A stretch of 39,888 nucleotides of DNA, taken from Streptomyces albospinus (lineage in GTDB: Bacteria; Actinomycetota; Actinomycetes; Streptomycetales; Streptomycetaceae). Within the stretch, counting starts at the first letter, position 1. Every line of letters begins with the position of its first letter. The stretch spans positions 1 through 39,888 of the forward strand of contig NZ_BMRP01000055.1 of the NCBI RefSeq assembly GCF_014648695.1. Direction: 5' to 3'. The position numbers were made by a program, and so were the translations under genes. This document shows positions 1 to 7,550 of the stretch, piece by piece. A model generated the notes under the pieces. The model was not told the origin of the DNA and did no database searches. It saw only the letters and a program-made list of their open reading frames with translations.

Positions 1-164
1 TGAACATGGGCGTCGGCATGATCGCCGTCGTGCCCCAGGAGTCCGTGGACGCCGCCCTGGCCACCCTCACCGACCGCGGCGTGGACGCCTGGGTCGGCGG
101 TGAGATCACCGAACGCGGCGACCGCACCGCCGGCGCGGCACTCGTCGGCACGTATGCCGGGTAG
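1..164 (+). CDS. purM: Phosphoribosylformylglycinamidine cyclo-ligase, C-terminal end
   Basis: This is the last 53 codons of PurM (AIR synthetase), the cytosolic ATP-dependent enzyme that closes the imidazole ring of AIR in de novo purine synthesis. The reading frame begins at base 3 (NMGVGMIAVVP) and ends at TAG 162-164. The motif NMGVGM followed by an acidic/hydrophobic strand and the WVGGEITERG segment is the characteristic PurM C-terminal domain pattern. The 5' end lies outside the window. It converges with the NamZ-type gene, with only 42 bp between the stop codons. PurM is a core gene, so this end of the window is chromosomal backbone. The call rests on a short stretch, but the motif is distinctive. 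Confidence 0.88.
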   Translation, partial: NMGVGMIAVVPQESVDAALATLTDRGVDAWVGGEITERGDRTAGAALVGTYAG

Positions 165-206
165 CGCGCGACGGCGGTGCGGTGCACCGGCGGCCCCCAA
201 CAACCG

Positions 207-1469
207 CTAGCGGTAACGGAGATACCGCTCCCGCACCGCCCGGAAGCGCGTCAGCCCGTCCTGCCAGGCCGCGGCGATCTCGTCCGTCCCGGCGCCCGCG
301 TCGATCATCGTGCGCACGGTCGCGGAGCCGGTCAGCAGATCGAAGTGGTCCGCCCGCCAGGCGAAGCCCTTCCAGACCCGTCTGGCGGTCACCAGCAGGC
401 CGATACCGGTCCGCACCGGATCGAACGCGGTGCGGTCGTGGACGTGCAGCTGGAGCCCGCCGATCGTCGTGCCCTGGAATTTGGAGAAGGTCGGCGCGAA
501 GTACGCCTCCCTGAAGTGCACGCCGGGCAGGCCCAGTTCGGTGGCGGCGGCGGCCCACCGGCGGTCGATGCCCTCGGCGCCGAGGAGTTCGAAGGGCCGG
601 GTGGTGCCGCGGCCCTCGGAGAGGTTGGTGCCCTCGAAGAGACAGGTGCCCGCGTAGACCAGTGCGGTGTCCGCGGTGGGCATGTTGGGGCTGGGCGGCA
701 CCCAGGGCAGCCCGGTCGCGTCGAAGAAGTCGGCGCGCCGCCAGCCGGTCATCGCAACCGTCTCCAGCGCCACCGGCCGCCCGGCGGCCCGCGGCACGAA
801 CTCGCCGTTGAAGAGCCGCGCCAGCTCCGTCACCGTCATCCCGTGCGCCTGCGAGATCGGCTCCCGGCCGACGAACGAGGAGTACTTCCGGTCCAGTACG
901 GGGCCGGTCGCGGCCAGGCCGGTGACCGGATTGGGGCGGTCCAGCACCACGAACCGCTTGCCCGCCGCGACGGCCGCCACCATGCAGTCGTAGAGCGTCC
1001 AGATGTAGGTGTAGAAGCGCGCGCCGACGTCCTGGATGTCGAAGACGACGGTGTCCACGCCGGACGCGGTGAAGATGTCCGCCAGTTCCCGGCCGCTCTT
1101 GTCGTAGGTGTCGTAGACCGGCAGCCCGGTGGCGGGATCGGTGTACCGGCCCTCCGAGCCGCCCGCCTGGGCGGTGCCCCTGAAGCCGTGCTCCGGGCCG
1201 AAGACGGCGGTGAGCCGGACCCGGTGGTCGGCATGCATGACGTCGACGATGTGCCTCACGTCCCGGGTCACCCCGGTAGGGTTCGTGACGATGCCGATCC
1301 GCCGGCCGTCCAGCAGGCGGTAGCCGTCGGCGGCCAGCCGGTCGAAGCCGGTGTGCACCCGCCGGCCGGCGGGCTCCGGTGCCGCCTGGGCGGGGGGCGC
1401 GGTGACCGCCGCCGCGGCTGCCCCGGTCGCCGCCAGATGCCCCAGCAGAACGCGTCTCGACAGAGCCAT
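207..1469 (-). CDS. Exo-beta-N-acetylmuramidase NamZ family (DUF1343), Tat-exported
   Basis: A 420-aa protein of the DUF1343 family. Characterised members (NamZ) are exo-lytic beta-N-acetylmuramidases that remove terminal MurNAc from peptidoglycan fragments. Family hallmarks are visible: IGIVTNPTG, FGPEHGFRG, VFDIQDVGARFYTY, LDRPNP and SEGRGTTRPFE. The N-terminus is a twin-arginine signal (residues 3-10, LSRRVLLG), then an Ala-rich hydrophobic stretch and a likely signal-peptidase site near AQA (27-29), so it should act outside the membrane. The start at 1469 is chosen because GGAGGGG sits just upstream. An in-frame upstream Met at 1622 would add 51 non-signal residues and is rejected. It is divergent from the SDR gene, with a 216-bp shared promoter region. 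Cell-wall turnover or muropeptide scavenging is the likely role. Confidence 0.87.
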   Translation of the reverse strand: MALSRRVLLGHLAATGAAAAAVTAPPAQAAPEPAGRRVHTGFDRLAADGYRLLDGRRIGIVTNPTGVTRDVRHIVDVMHADHRVRLTAVFGPEHGFRGTAQAGGSEGRYTDPATGLPVYDTYDKSGRELADIFTASGVDTVVFDIQDVGARFYTYIWTLYDCMVAAVAAGKRFVVLDRPNPVTGLAATGPVLDRKYSSFVGREPISQAHGMTVTELARLFNGEFVPRAAGRPVALETVAMTGWRRADFFDATGLPWVPPSPNMPTADTALVYAGTCLFEGTNLSEGRGTTRPFELLGAEGIDRRWAAAATELGLPGVHFREAYFAPTFSKFQGTTIGGLQLHVHDRTAFDPVRTGIGLLVTARRVWKGFAWRADHFDLLTGSATVRTMIDAGAGTDEIAAAWQDGLTRFRAVRERYLRYR

Positions 1470-1620
1470 GCGCACCCCTCCGTGGTCGGTGCCGGACCGG
1501 ATCCGTGTCGTGCGCACGCTAACGCTCCGCGCCCCGGGACGGAACGAGCCCGGCCGGGCCGGAAGCCGGTGCCGTGCCCGAAACCGGTGCGGTGTCGGGA
1601 ACCCGCTCTTCCGCTCGGAC

Positions 1621-1639
1621 ATACCGACTGGTTAGTCTG
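1621..1639. promoter_or_regulatory. Operator-like site upstream of the SDR gene
   Basis: The sequence ATACCGACTGGTTAGTCTG lies 47 bp before the SDR start. Its first half, ATACCGACT, is the same as the half-site read on the minus strand of the palindrome at 7423-7440. The second half (TAGTC) is weaker. Because a TetR gene lies between these two sites, this is probably a weaker binding site for that repressor. The shared half-site is seen directly; the regulator assignment is inference. Confidence 0.45.
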
Positions 1640-1685
1640 CCTGCCAGCGAGTCGGGCGACCCGGAGCGATCGAGGGAGACACAGC

Positions 1686-2453
1686 GTGGCATCCGTACGG
1701 GACAAGGCCGTAGTCGTGACCGGAGCGGGTGGCGGGATCGGGGCCGCACTGGCCCGCCGGTTCGCCGCCGAGGGGGCCCGCGTCGCGGTCAACGACCTGG
1801 ACGAGGCCAAGGCCCGCAAGACCGCCGAGGAGATCGGGGCGATCGCGGTCCCCGGCGCCGCCTCCGGCATCGTGCCGCCGGCTCGTGAGGCGCTGGGCGG
1901 CGCCATCGACATCTTCTGCGCCAACGCCGGCGTCGGCACCGGCGGCGGCCCCGATGCCCCCGAGGACGACTGGGCGCTGGCCTGGGACGTCAATGTCATG
2001 GCCCACGTCCGGGCGGCACGCGAACTGGTGCCGGAGTGGCTGGCGAGCGGCGGCGGCCGGTTCGTCTCCACCGTGTCCGCGGCGGGCCTGCTCACCATGG
2101 TCGCCGCGGCCCCGTACAGCGTCACCAAGCACGGCGCCTACGCCTTCGCCGAATGGCTGTCGCTGACCTACCGCCACCGCGGCATCGAGGTCCACGCCAT
2201 CTGCCCGCAGGGCGTACGGACCGACATGCTGGCCGGCACCGGGGCCGCCGGGGACCTCGTCCTGACGCCCACCGCCGTGGAGCCCGAGGCCGTCGCGGAC
2301 GCGCTCTTCGCGGCCATGGAGGAGGGCCGCTTCCTGGTCCTGCCGCACCCGGAGGTCGCGGACTACTACACCGCGCGGGCCGCCGACCCGGACCGCTGGC
2401 TGGGCAGCATGAACCACCTCCAGCGAAAGCTGGAGGAGCGGAACGAGGGCTGA
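1686..2453 (+). CDS. Short-chain dehydrogenase/reductase
   Basis: A 255-aa classical SDR (NAD(P)-dependent oxidoreductase). The Rossmann glycine motif TGAGGGIG is at residues 12-19, the NAG motif (CANAG) follows, and the catalytic residues are S131, Y144 and K148 (YSVTK), with the normal 13-residue Ser-Tyr spacing. The start is GTG at 1686 with GGGAG 8 nt upstream; a long open frame further upstream has no SDR features. Its neighbours are an acyl-CoA ligase, TetR, an acyl-CoA dehydrogenase and an APH-type kinase. This suggests it oxidises or reduces an acyl-chain keto/hydroxy group, comparable to LvaD in the Pseudomonas levulinate operon. The substrate is not deducible from sequence. A terminator-like hairpin follows it, so it may be monocistronic. 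Confidence 0.88.
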   Translation: MASVRDKAVVVTGAGGGIGAALARRFAAEGARVAVNDLDEAKARKTAEEIGAIAVPGAASGIVPPAREALGGAIDIFCANAGVGTGGGPDAPEDDWALAWDVNVMAHVRAARELVPEWLASGGGRFVSTVSAAGLLTMVAAAPYSVTKHGAYAFAEWLSLTYRHRGIEVHAICPQGVRTDMLAGTGAAGDLVLTPTAVEPEAVADALFAAMEEGRFLVLPHPEVADYYTARAADPDRWLGSMNHLQRKLEERNEG

Positions 2454-2490
2454 CCACCGGGCGCAACGGGCCCATCCCCGCAGGGACTTA

Positions 2491-2532
2491 CGGCCCGGCG
2501 GGCATCCGGACGCACGGACGCCCGCCGGGCCG
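2491..2532 (+). terminator. Hairpin terminator after the SDR gene
   Basis: A perfect 13-bp inverted repeat (CGGCCCGGCGGGC at 2491-2503 and its complement at 2520-2532) with a 16-nt loop, starting 37 bp after the SDR stop. There is no T-tract, which is usual for Streptomyces terminators. Confidence 0.7.
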
Positions 2533-2541
2533 GATCCACGG

Positions 2542-2613
2542 GCAGCCGGACAGCCGGACAGCCGGACAGCCGGACAGCCGGACAGCCGGACAGCCGGGCA
2601 GCCGGGCAGCCGG
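2542..2613. repeat. Nine tandem copies of an 8-bp unit (RCAGCCGG)
   Basis: Nine head-to-tail copies of ACAGCCGG, the first and the last two with G in the first position, between the SDR terminator and the acyl-CoA ligase start. It is non-coding on the plus strand. The unit shares CAGCCGGA with the 9-bp tandem array at 17147-17200. The copy number probably varies by strand slippage. Confidence 0.9.
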
Positions 2614-2689
2614 ACTGCCGTACCGCCCGGACACCGACCGCACGACCAGGGACGAGCACGGACCATCAGGAAGGAAGGGCCGCACCCCG

Positions 2690-4351
2690 ATGACCTCCTA
2701 CCAGGACAAGCCGTGGCTGGCGCAGCTCACCGACGCCCAGCGCGCCCCCGTCCAGCCCCCGCCCTCGCCGCTGCACGCCTTCCGGGCCGCGGTCCGCCGC
2801 GCCCCCGACCGCACCGCGCTCGCCTACTTCGACGGCCGGCTCTCCTACGCCGAGACCGACGCGCTCTCCGACGGCATCGCCGCCCACCTCGCCGAGCGCG
2901 GCCTGCGGCGCGGCGACCGGGCCGCCGTCATGCTCCAGAACACCCCGCACTTCGTGCTGGCCGTGCTCGGTGTCTGGAAGGCGGGCGGGGTGGTCGTCCC
3001 CGTCAACCCCATGTACAAATCGGCCGAGATGCGGCACATCCTCACCGACGCCGAGGCCGTCGCCGTCATCTGCGCGGACCGCACCTGGGACGCCTTCCTG
3101 CGCGACACCGCCGCCGAGGCGCCCTCCGTGCACATCGCCCTCACCGCCTGCGAACGCGAGCTCCAGACCCGCGACGACACCAGGGTGCTGCGCGGCGAAC
3201 GGCTCGGCCCCCAGGAGGGCGCCGACGATCTGCTCACCGCCGCCCGGGTGGCCGGCCGGCTCCGCGCGGTGCCCGCCGACCCGGGGCCGGCCGCCGACGA
3301 CCTCGCGCTGATCAGCTACACCTCCGGCACCAGCGGCACCCCCAAGGGCGCCACCAACACCCACGGCAACATCAGCTACAACGCCGAACGCCAGCGCACC
3401 GGACTCGCCCTCCCCGACGGCGCCACCTACTTCGCGCTCGCGCCGCTCTTCCACATCACCGGAATGGTCTGCGAACTCGCCGCCTGTATCGCCAACACCG
3501 GAACCCTGGCGCTCGCCTACCGCTTCGAGGCGGGCGTCGTCCTGGACGCCTTCCTGGAGCACCGCCCCGCCTACACGGTCGGCCCCTCCACCGCCTTCAT
3601 GGCGCTGATGGCCCACCCCGACGTCACCCGCGGGCACTTCGGCTCCTTCCGGACGATGAGCTCCGGGGGCGCGCCGCTGCCGCCCGCCCTGGTGGAGAAG
3701 TTCCGCGCCGGTTTCGGCCCGTACATCCACAACGGCTACGGCCTGACCGAGTGCACCGCCCCCTGCGCCAGCGTCCCGCCCGGCCGCGAGGCACCGGTCG
3801 ACAAGGTCTCCGGCACCCTCGCGGTCGGCGTACCCGGCCCGGACACCGTCATACGGATCATCGACGAGGCGGGCCGCGACCTGCCGTTCGGCGAACAGGG
3901 CGAGATCGCGGTCCGCGGCCCGCAGGTCGTGCCCGGCTACTGGCGCCGTCCCGACGCCACCGCCGAGAGCATCCCGGACGGCGAACTGCGCACCGGCGAC
4001 ATCGGGTTCATGGACGGCGACGGTTGGCTCTACGTCGTCGACCGCAAGAAGGACATGATCAACGCCTCCGGCTTCAAGGTGTGGCCCCGGGAGGTCGAGG
4101 ACGTCCTCTACACCCACCCGGCGGTCCGCGAGGCGGCCGTCGTGGGCGTGCCCGACGCCTACCGGGGCGAGACCGTCAAGGCGTACGTCAGCCTGCGTCC
4201 CGGCGCCTCCCCCGGCCCCGACGAACTGGCCGCTTACTGCAAGGAGCGGCTCGCGGCGTACAAATATCCCCGGGTGGTGGAGATCCTGCCCGAGCTTCCC
4301 AAGACCACGAGTGGCAAGATCCTCCGACGGGAGCTGCGCCACCGCGCATGA
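2690..4351 (+). CDS. Acyl-CoA synthetase / AMP-dependent ligase (FadD-like)
   Basis: A 553-aa adenylate-forming enzyme that activates a carboxylic acid to acyl-AMP and then acyl-CoA. Seen in order: the phosphate-binding loop YTSGTSGTPKG near residue 209, NGYGLTE near 348, ELRTGD near 434, the hinge DRKKDMINASG near 451, and PKTTSGK with the catalytic lysine at about 543. The length is typical of medium/long-chain acyl-CoA ligases. The start at 2690 has AAGGAAGGG 10 nt upstream. The TetR gene follows after 26 bp and is probably co-transcribed. Within this locus it supplies the CoA-activation step, like LvaE. The acid chain length cannot be read from the sequence. Confidence 0.92.
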   Translation: MTSYQDKPWLAQLTDAQRAPVQPPPSPLHAFRAAVRRAPDRTALAYFDGRLSYAETDALSDGIAAHLAERGLRRGDRAAVMLQNTPHFVLAVLGVWKAGGVVVPVNPMYKSAEMRHILTDAEAVAVICADRTWDAFLRDTAAEAPSVHIALTACERELQTRDDTRVLRGERLGPQEGADDLLTAARVAGRLRAVPADPGPAADDLALISYTSGTSGTPKGATNTHGNISYNAERQRTGLALPDGATYFALAPLFHITGMVCELAACIANTGTLALAYRFEAGVVLDAFLEHRPAYTVGPSTAFMALMAHPDVTRGHFGSFRTMSSGGAPLPPALVEKFRAGFGPYIHNGYGLTECTAPCASVPPGREAPVDKVSGTLAVGVPGPDTVIRIIDEAGRDLPFGEQGEIAVRGPQVVPGYWRRPDATAESIPDGELRTGDIGFMDGDGWLYVVDRKKDMINASGFKVWPREVEDVLYTHPAVREAAVVGVPDAYRGETVKAYVSLRPGASPGPDELAAYCKERLAAYKYPRVVEILPELPKTTSGKILRRELRHRA

Positions 4352-4377
4352 GTACGTACGAAGGACAGGTGAGGGCG

Positions 4378-4989
4378 ATGGCCGGCACGAAGGACGGCAC
4401 CGGCAACGGCGACGGCACCGCGAAGCCCGTGGCGCAGCGGCTGCTGGCCACCGCCACCAGACTGTTCGCGGAGCAGGGCTACGACCGCACCTCCGTGCAG
4501 GAGATCGTCGACGCGGCGGGCGTCACCAAGGGCGCCCTCTACCACTACTTCGGCTCCAAGGACGACCTCCTGCACGAGGTCTACGGCCGGGTGCTGCGGC
4601 TCCAGCAGGAGCGGCTGGACCACTTCGCGGACGCCGACGCACCGGTGGAGCAGCGACTGCGGGACGCCGCCGCGGACGTCGTCGTCACCACCATCGAGAA
4701 CCTCGACGACACCAAGATCTTCTTCCGCTCGATGCACCACCTCGGCCCCGAGAAGGACAAGCAGGTGCGAGCCGAGCGGCGGCGCTACCACGAGCGGTTC
4801 CGGGCGCTGATCGAAGAAGGCCAGCGCACCGGGGTGTTCGCCGCCGACATCCCCGCCGACCTGGTCGTGGACTACCACTTCGGCTCGGTGCACCACCTGG
4901 GGACGTGGTACCGCGAGGACGGGCCGCTGAGCCCGCAGCAGGTCGCCGACCACCTGGCGGAGCTGCTGCTGAGGGCGCTTCGCCCGTAA
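4378..4989 (+). CDS. TetR-family repressor of the acyl-CoA locus
   Basis: A 203-aa TetR regulator. The N-terminal helix-turn-helix reads QEIVDAAGVTKGALYHYFGSK, and the C-terminal ligand domain is of the size seen in fatty-acid-responsive members (FRSMHHLGPEKDK region). The start at 4378 is preferred because AAGGACAGG lies about 9 nt upstream. An ATG at 4348 overlapping the ligase stop (ATGA) would add ten residues and is the alternative. It sits in the middle of an acyl-CoA ligase/SDR/dehydrogenase/kinase set, so it probably senses an acyl-CoA intermediate and binds the two related sites at 1621 and 7423. Ligand and sites are inferred. Confidence 0.88.
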   Translation: MAGTKDGTGNGDGTAKPVAQRLLATATRLFAEQGYDRTSVQEIVDAAGVTKGALYHYFGSKDDLLHEVYGRVLRLQQERLDHFADADAPVEQRLRDAAADVVVTTIENLDDTKIFFRSMHHLGPEKDKQVRAERRRYHERFRALIEEGQRTGVFAADIPADLVVDYHFGSVHHLGTWYREDGPLSPQQVADHLAELLLRALRP

Positions 4990-5029
4990 CGCCGTACGCG
5001 GTACCGGTACCTGACGCCGTGCCGGGTAC

Positions 5030-5059
5030 CGGTCCGGCGCCGTGACCGGCGCCGGACCG
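5030..5059. terminator. Bidirectional hairpin between TetR and acyl-CoA dehydrogenase
   Basis: A perfect 12-bp stem (CGGTCCGGCGCC and its complement) with a 6-nt loop GTGACC, placed between the two convergent stop codons. It is symmetrical and so can serve both transcripts. Confidence 0.75.
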
Positions 5060-5067
5060 TAACGCCG

Positions 5068-6300
5068 TTACAGATACCGCTTGAGCTCGCGGCGGGCCAG
5101 CGACCGCTGGTGCACCTCGTCCGGCCCGTCCGCCAGCCGCAGCGTACGGGCCCCGGCCCACAGCTCCGCCAGCGGGAAGTCCTGGCTGACCCCGCCCGCG
5201 CCGTGCAGCTGCACCGCCTTGTCGAGGATGTCCACGACCGTCCGCGGGGTGGCGATCTTGATCGCCTGGATCTCGGTGTGCGCGCCCTTGTTGCCGACGG
5301 TGTCCATCAGCCAGGCGGTCTTCAGCACCAGCAGCCGCAGCTGCTCCACGGCCACCCGGGCGTCCGCGATCCACTCCTGGACCACGCCCTGCTGCGCCAG
5401 CGGCTTCCCGAAGGCGGTGCGGCTCACCGCCCGCCGGCACATCAGCTCGATCGCCCGCTCGGCCATCCCGATCAGCCGCATGCAGTGGTGGATCCGGCCG
5501 GGCCCCAGCCGCGCCTGGGCGATGCCGAATCCGCCGCCCTCCTCGCCGATCAGATTGCCCACCGGCACCCGCACGTTGTCGAAGACGACCTCCGCGTGCC
5601 CGCCGTGGTAGTGGTCCTCGTAGCCGTAGACCTGCATGGCGCGCGCGACGGTCAGGCCGGGGGTGTCCCGCGGCACCAGGATCATCGACTGCTGGCGGCG
5701 GATGTCGGCGCCGTCGGGGTCGGTCTTGCCCATCACGATGAAGATCTGGCACAGCGGGTTCATCGCCCCGGAGATGTACCACTTGCGGCCGTTGATGACG
5801 TAGTCGTCGCCGTCCCGCTCGATACGGGTCTCGATGTTGGTGGCGTCCGAAGAGGCCACCTCCGGCTCGGTCATCGCGAACGCCGACCGGATCTCGCCCG
5901 CCAGCAGCGGCTGGAGCCACTGCTTCTGCTGCGCCGCGTCGCCGAACTGCGCCAGCACCTCCATGTTGCCGGTGTCCGGCGCCGCGCAGTTCAGCGCGGT
6001 GGGCGCCAACTGCGGGCTGCGGCCGGTGATCTCGGCCAGCGGCGCGTACTGGAGGTTGGTCAGCCCGGCCCCGTGCTCCTCGTCCGGCAGGCTGTGCTGG
6101 TCCACAAAGAAAAGGTTCCACAGCCCCTGCCGCCGCGCCTCGGCCTTCAGCTCCTCGACCACCGCCGGGGTGTCCCACGGCGAGGCGAGCGCGGCCCGCT
6201 GCTCGTGGGCGGTCTGCTCGGCCGGGTGGACGTACTCGTCCATGAACGCCAGGAGCTTGTGGCGCAGTTCCTCGGTGCGGGCGTCGAATGCGAAGTCCAT
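5068..6300 (-). CDS. Acyl-CoA dehydrogenase of the ACAD10/11 type
   Basis: A 410-aa FAD-dependent acyl-CoA dehydrogenase fold. Visible motifs are FAMTEPEVASSDATN (flavin/substrate loop), INGRKWYISGA, GPGRIHHCMR and the C-terminal ADGPDEVH. The position of the usual catalytic Glu of medium-chain dehydrogenases is Asp here (D391, in DGPDEVH). That signature is characteristic of the ACAD10/ACAD11/LvaC branch. The gene lies 5 bp downstream of the APH-type kinase, so the two are surely one operon. In mammals the same two domains are fused in one protein. The family acts on 4-hydroxyacyl-CoA after phosphorylation, eliminating phosphate to give an enoyl-CoA; the same role here is inference from context. 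Confidence 0.9.
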   Translation of the reverse strand: MDFAFDARTEELRHKLLAFMDEYVHPAEQTAHEQRAALASPWDTPAVVEELKAEARRQGLWNLFFVDQHSLPDEEHGAGLTNLQYAPLAEITGRSPQLAPTALNCAAPDTGNMEVLAQFGDAAQQKQWLQPLLAGEIRSAFAMTEPEVASSDATNIETRIERDGDDYVINGRKWYISGAMNPLCQIFIVMGKTDPDGADIRRQQSMILVPRDTPGLTVARAMQVYGYEDHYHGGHAEVVFDNVRVPVGNLIGEEGGGFGIAQARLGPGRIHHCMRLIGMAERAIELMCRRAVSRTAFGKPLAQQGVVQEWIADARVAVEQLRLLVLKTAWLMDTVGNKGAHTEIQAIKIATPRTVVDILDKAVQLHGAGGVSQDFPLAELWAGARTLRLADGPDEVHQRSLARRELKRYL

Positions 6301-6305
6301 GGGGC

Positions 6306-7358
6306 TCAGCCTTCCTTGAGGGTGGTCAGTCCGCGGTCGATGAACGCGGGCACCAGCTCGCCGATCCGGTCGAACCCCGCGCCGACCGTCTGACCGAGCG
6401 TGAAGCGGTAGTGGATGCCTTCGAGGATCACGGCGAGTTTGAACCAGGCGAAGGCGGTGTACCAGGCGATGCCGGAGGTGTCCCGGCCGGAGCGCGCGGC
6501 ATAGCGTGCGATCAGCTCGTCCGGACCGGGGTGGCCCGGGGCGCCGCTGGTGGTGCTGACCGGCGACTTCGGCAGGCCGAGGTCCGTGCAGTACATCACC
6601 AGCAGTCCGAGGTCGGTCAGCGGATCGCCGAGCGTGGACATCTCCCAGTCCAGTACGGCCTTGATGGTGTCGTCGGCGCCGACCAGCACGTTGTCGAGGC
6701 GGTAGTCGCCGTGGACGACGGTGGGTGCGGGGGAGGCCGGCAGGGCCCGGCCGAGGGCCTCGTGCAGCTCGTCGATCCCCGGCAGTGCGCGGTTCCTGGA
6801 CGCCGCCAACTGCTTGCCCCAGCGCCGGAGCTGGCGCTCCAGGAAGCCGTCCGGGCGGCCGAAGTCGGCGAGCCCGGCCGCCGCCGGATCCACCGCGTGC
6901 AGCGCCACCAGCGTGTCGACGAGGGAGAGCACCACGGCCCGGGTGCGCTCCGGGCCGAGCGGCGCCAGCTGGGGCGCGGTCCGGTACGGGGTGCCCTCGA
7001 CCAGCTCCATCACATAGAACGGCGCGCCGATGACCGACTCGTCCTCGCACAGCAGCAGCGCCTCCGGCACCGGCACCGGAGTGTCGTGCAGCGCGCTGAT
7101 CACCCGGTGTTCGCGCCGCATGTCGTGCGCGGTGGCCAGTACATGGCCGAGCGGCGGCCGGCGGACGACCCAGGAGGCGGCGCCGTCGGTGACGCGATAG
7201 GTGAGGTTGGACCGGCCGCCCTCGATCAGCTGCGCGCTCAGCGGCCCGCCGGCCAGGCCCGGCCGCTCCCGGTCCAGGTGCTCGCGCAGGCGCGCCAGGT
7301 CGAGGCCGGGGGGTGCCTCCCGGCCGGCGGCCGGCGGGGGAGGGGTGCCGTTGCTCAT
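6306..7358 (-). CDS. APH-fold kinase partner of the acyl-CoA dehydrogenase
   Basis: A 350-aa phosphotransferase with an aminoglycoside-phosphotransferase/choline-kinase fold. The catalytic loop HGDYRLDN is at 216-223 (D218 base, N223 metal ligand), and the second metal-binding Asp is D237 in DWEMSTLGDP. The start at 7358 has an excellent GGAGGA site; an upstream in-frame ATG at 7424 lacks one. Despite the fold it is unlikely to be a resistance gene: it is paired with an ACAD, as in the kinase half of ACAD10/11 and in LvaA, where the substrate is a 4-hydroxyacyl-CoA. The palindrome at 7423-7440 lies 65 bp upstream. The substrate is inferred from context only. Confidence 0.87.
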   Translation of the reverse strand: MSNGTPPPPAAGREAPPGLDLARLREHLDRERPGLAGGPLSAQLIEGGRSNLTYRVTDGAASWVVRRPPLGHVLATAHDMRREHRVISALHDTPVPVPEALLLCEDESVIGAPFYVMELVEGTPYRTAPQLAPLGPERTRAVVLSLVDTLVALHAVDPAAAGLADFGRPDGFLERQLRRWGKQLAASRNRALPGIDELHEALGRALPASPAPTVVHGDYRLDNVLVGADDTIKAVLDWEMSTLGDPLTDLGLLVMYCTDLGLPKSPVSTTSGAPGHPGPDELIARYAARSGRDTSGIAWYTAFAWFKLAVILEGIHYRFTLGQTVGAGFDRIGELVPAFIDRGLTTLKEG

Positions 7359-7422
7359 CGTGCTCCTCCGTGTGGAGTGGGCGGTGGGACGGTCATGGCT
7401 ACCAGTGGTCGCCCGCACGATC

Positions 7423-7440
7423 ATGCCGACTAGTCGGTAT
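7423..7440. promoter_or_regulatory. TetR-type operator upstream of the kinase-dehydrogenase operon
   Basis: An 18-bp inverted repeat, ATGCCGACTAGTCGGTAT, with a perfect 12-bp core (CCGACTAGTCGG) and one mismatch in the flanks. Its position suits repression of the minus-strand operon starting at 7358. The ATACCGACT half-site recurs at 1621, before the SDR. Binding by the TetR at 4378 is inferred. Confidence 0.7.
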
Positions 7441-7550
7441 GGAGTCCAGTGCTCGTCCGTGGGGCGTCCGTCACCCGCTGCCTTTCCGCCACCGTCCGCC
7501 GGGTCGAGCGCCCGGCCACCCCCGGCCGTCAGCCGCCCCGGACCGGCCGC

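Noticed and set aside
177..1685. 500-codon N-terminal extension of the SDR gene
   Set aside because: It is antisense to the NamZ gene, Arg/Gly-rich without family features, and the SDR has its own ribosome site at 1686.
2542..2613. CRISPR array
   Set aside because: Units are 8 bp in direct contact with no spacers; it is a simple tandem repeat. The same holds for 17147-17200.
2666..4342. Long open frame opposite the acyl-CoA ligase (558 codons)
   Set aside because: It mirrors the ligase gene exactly; the translation is low-complexity Gly/Val/Asp with no domain. It is a high-GC antisense shadow.
6306..7358. Aminoglycoside resistance kinase
   Set aside because: The fold matches, but its 5-bp linkage to an ACAD10/11-type dehydrogenase points to acyl-CoA metabolism.
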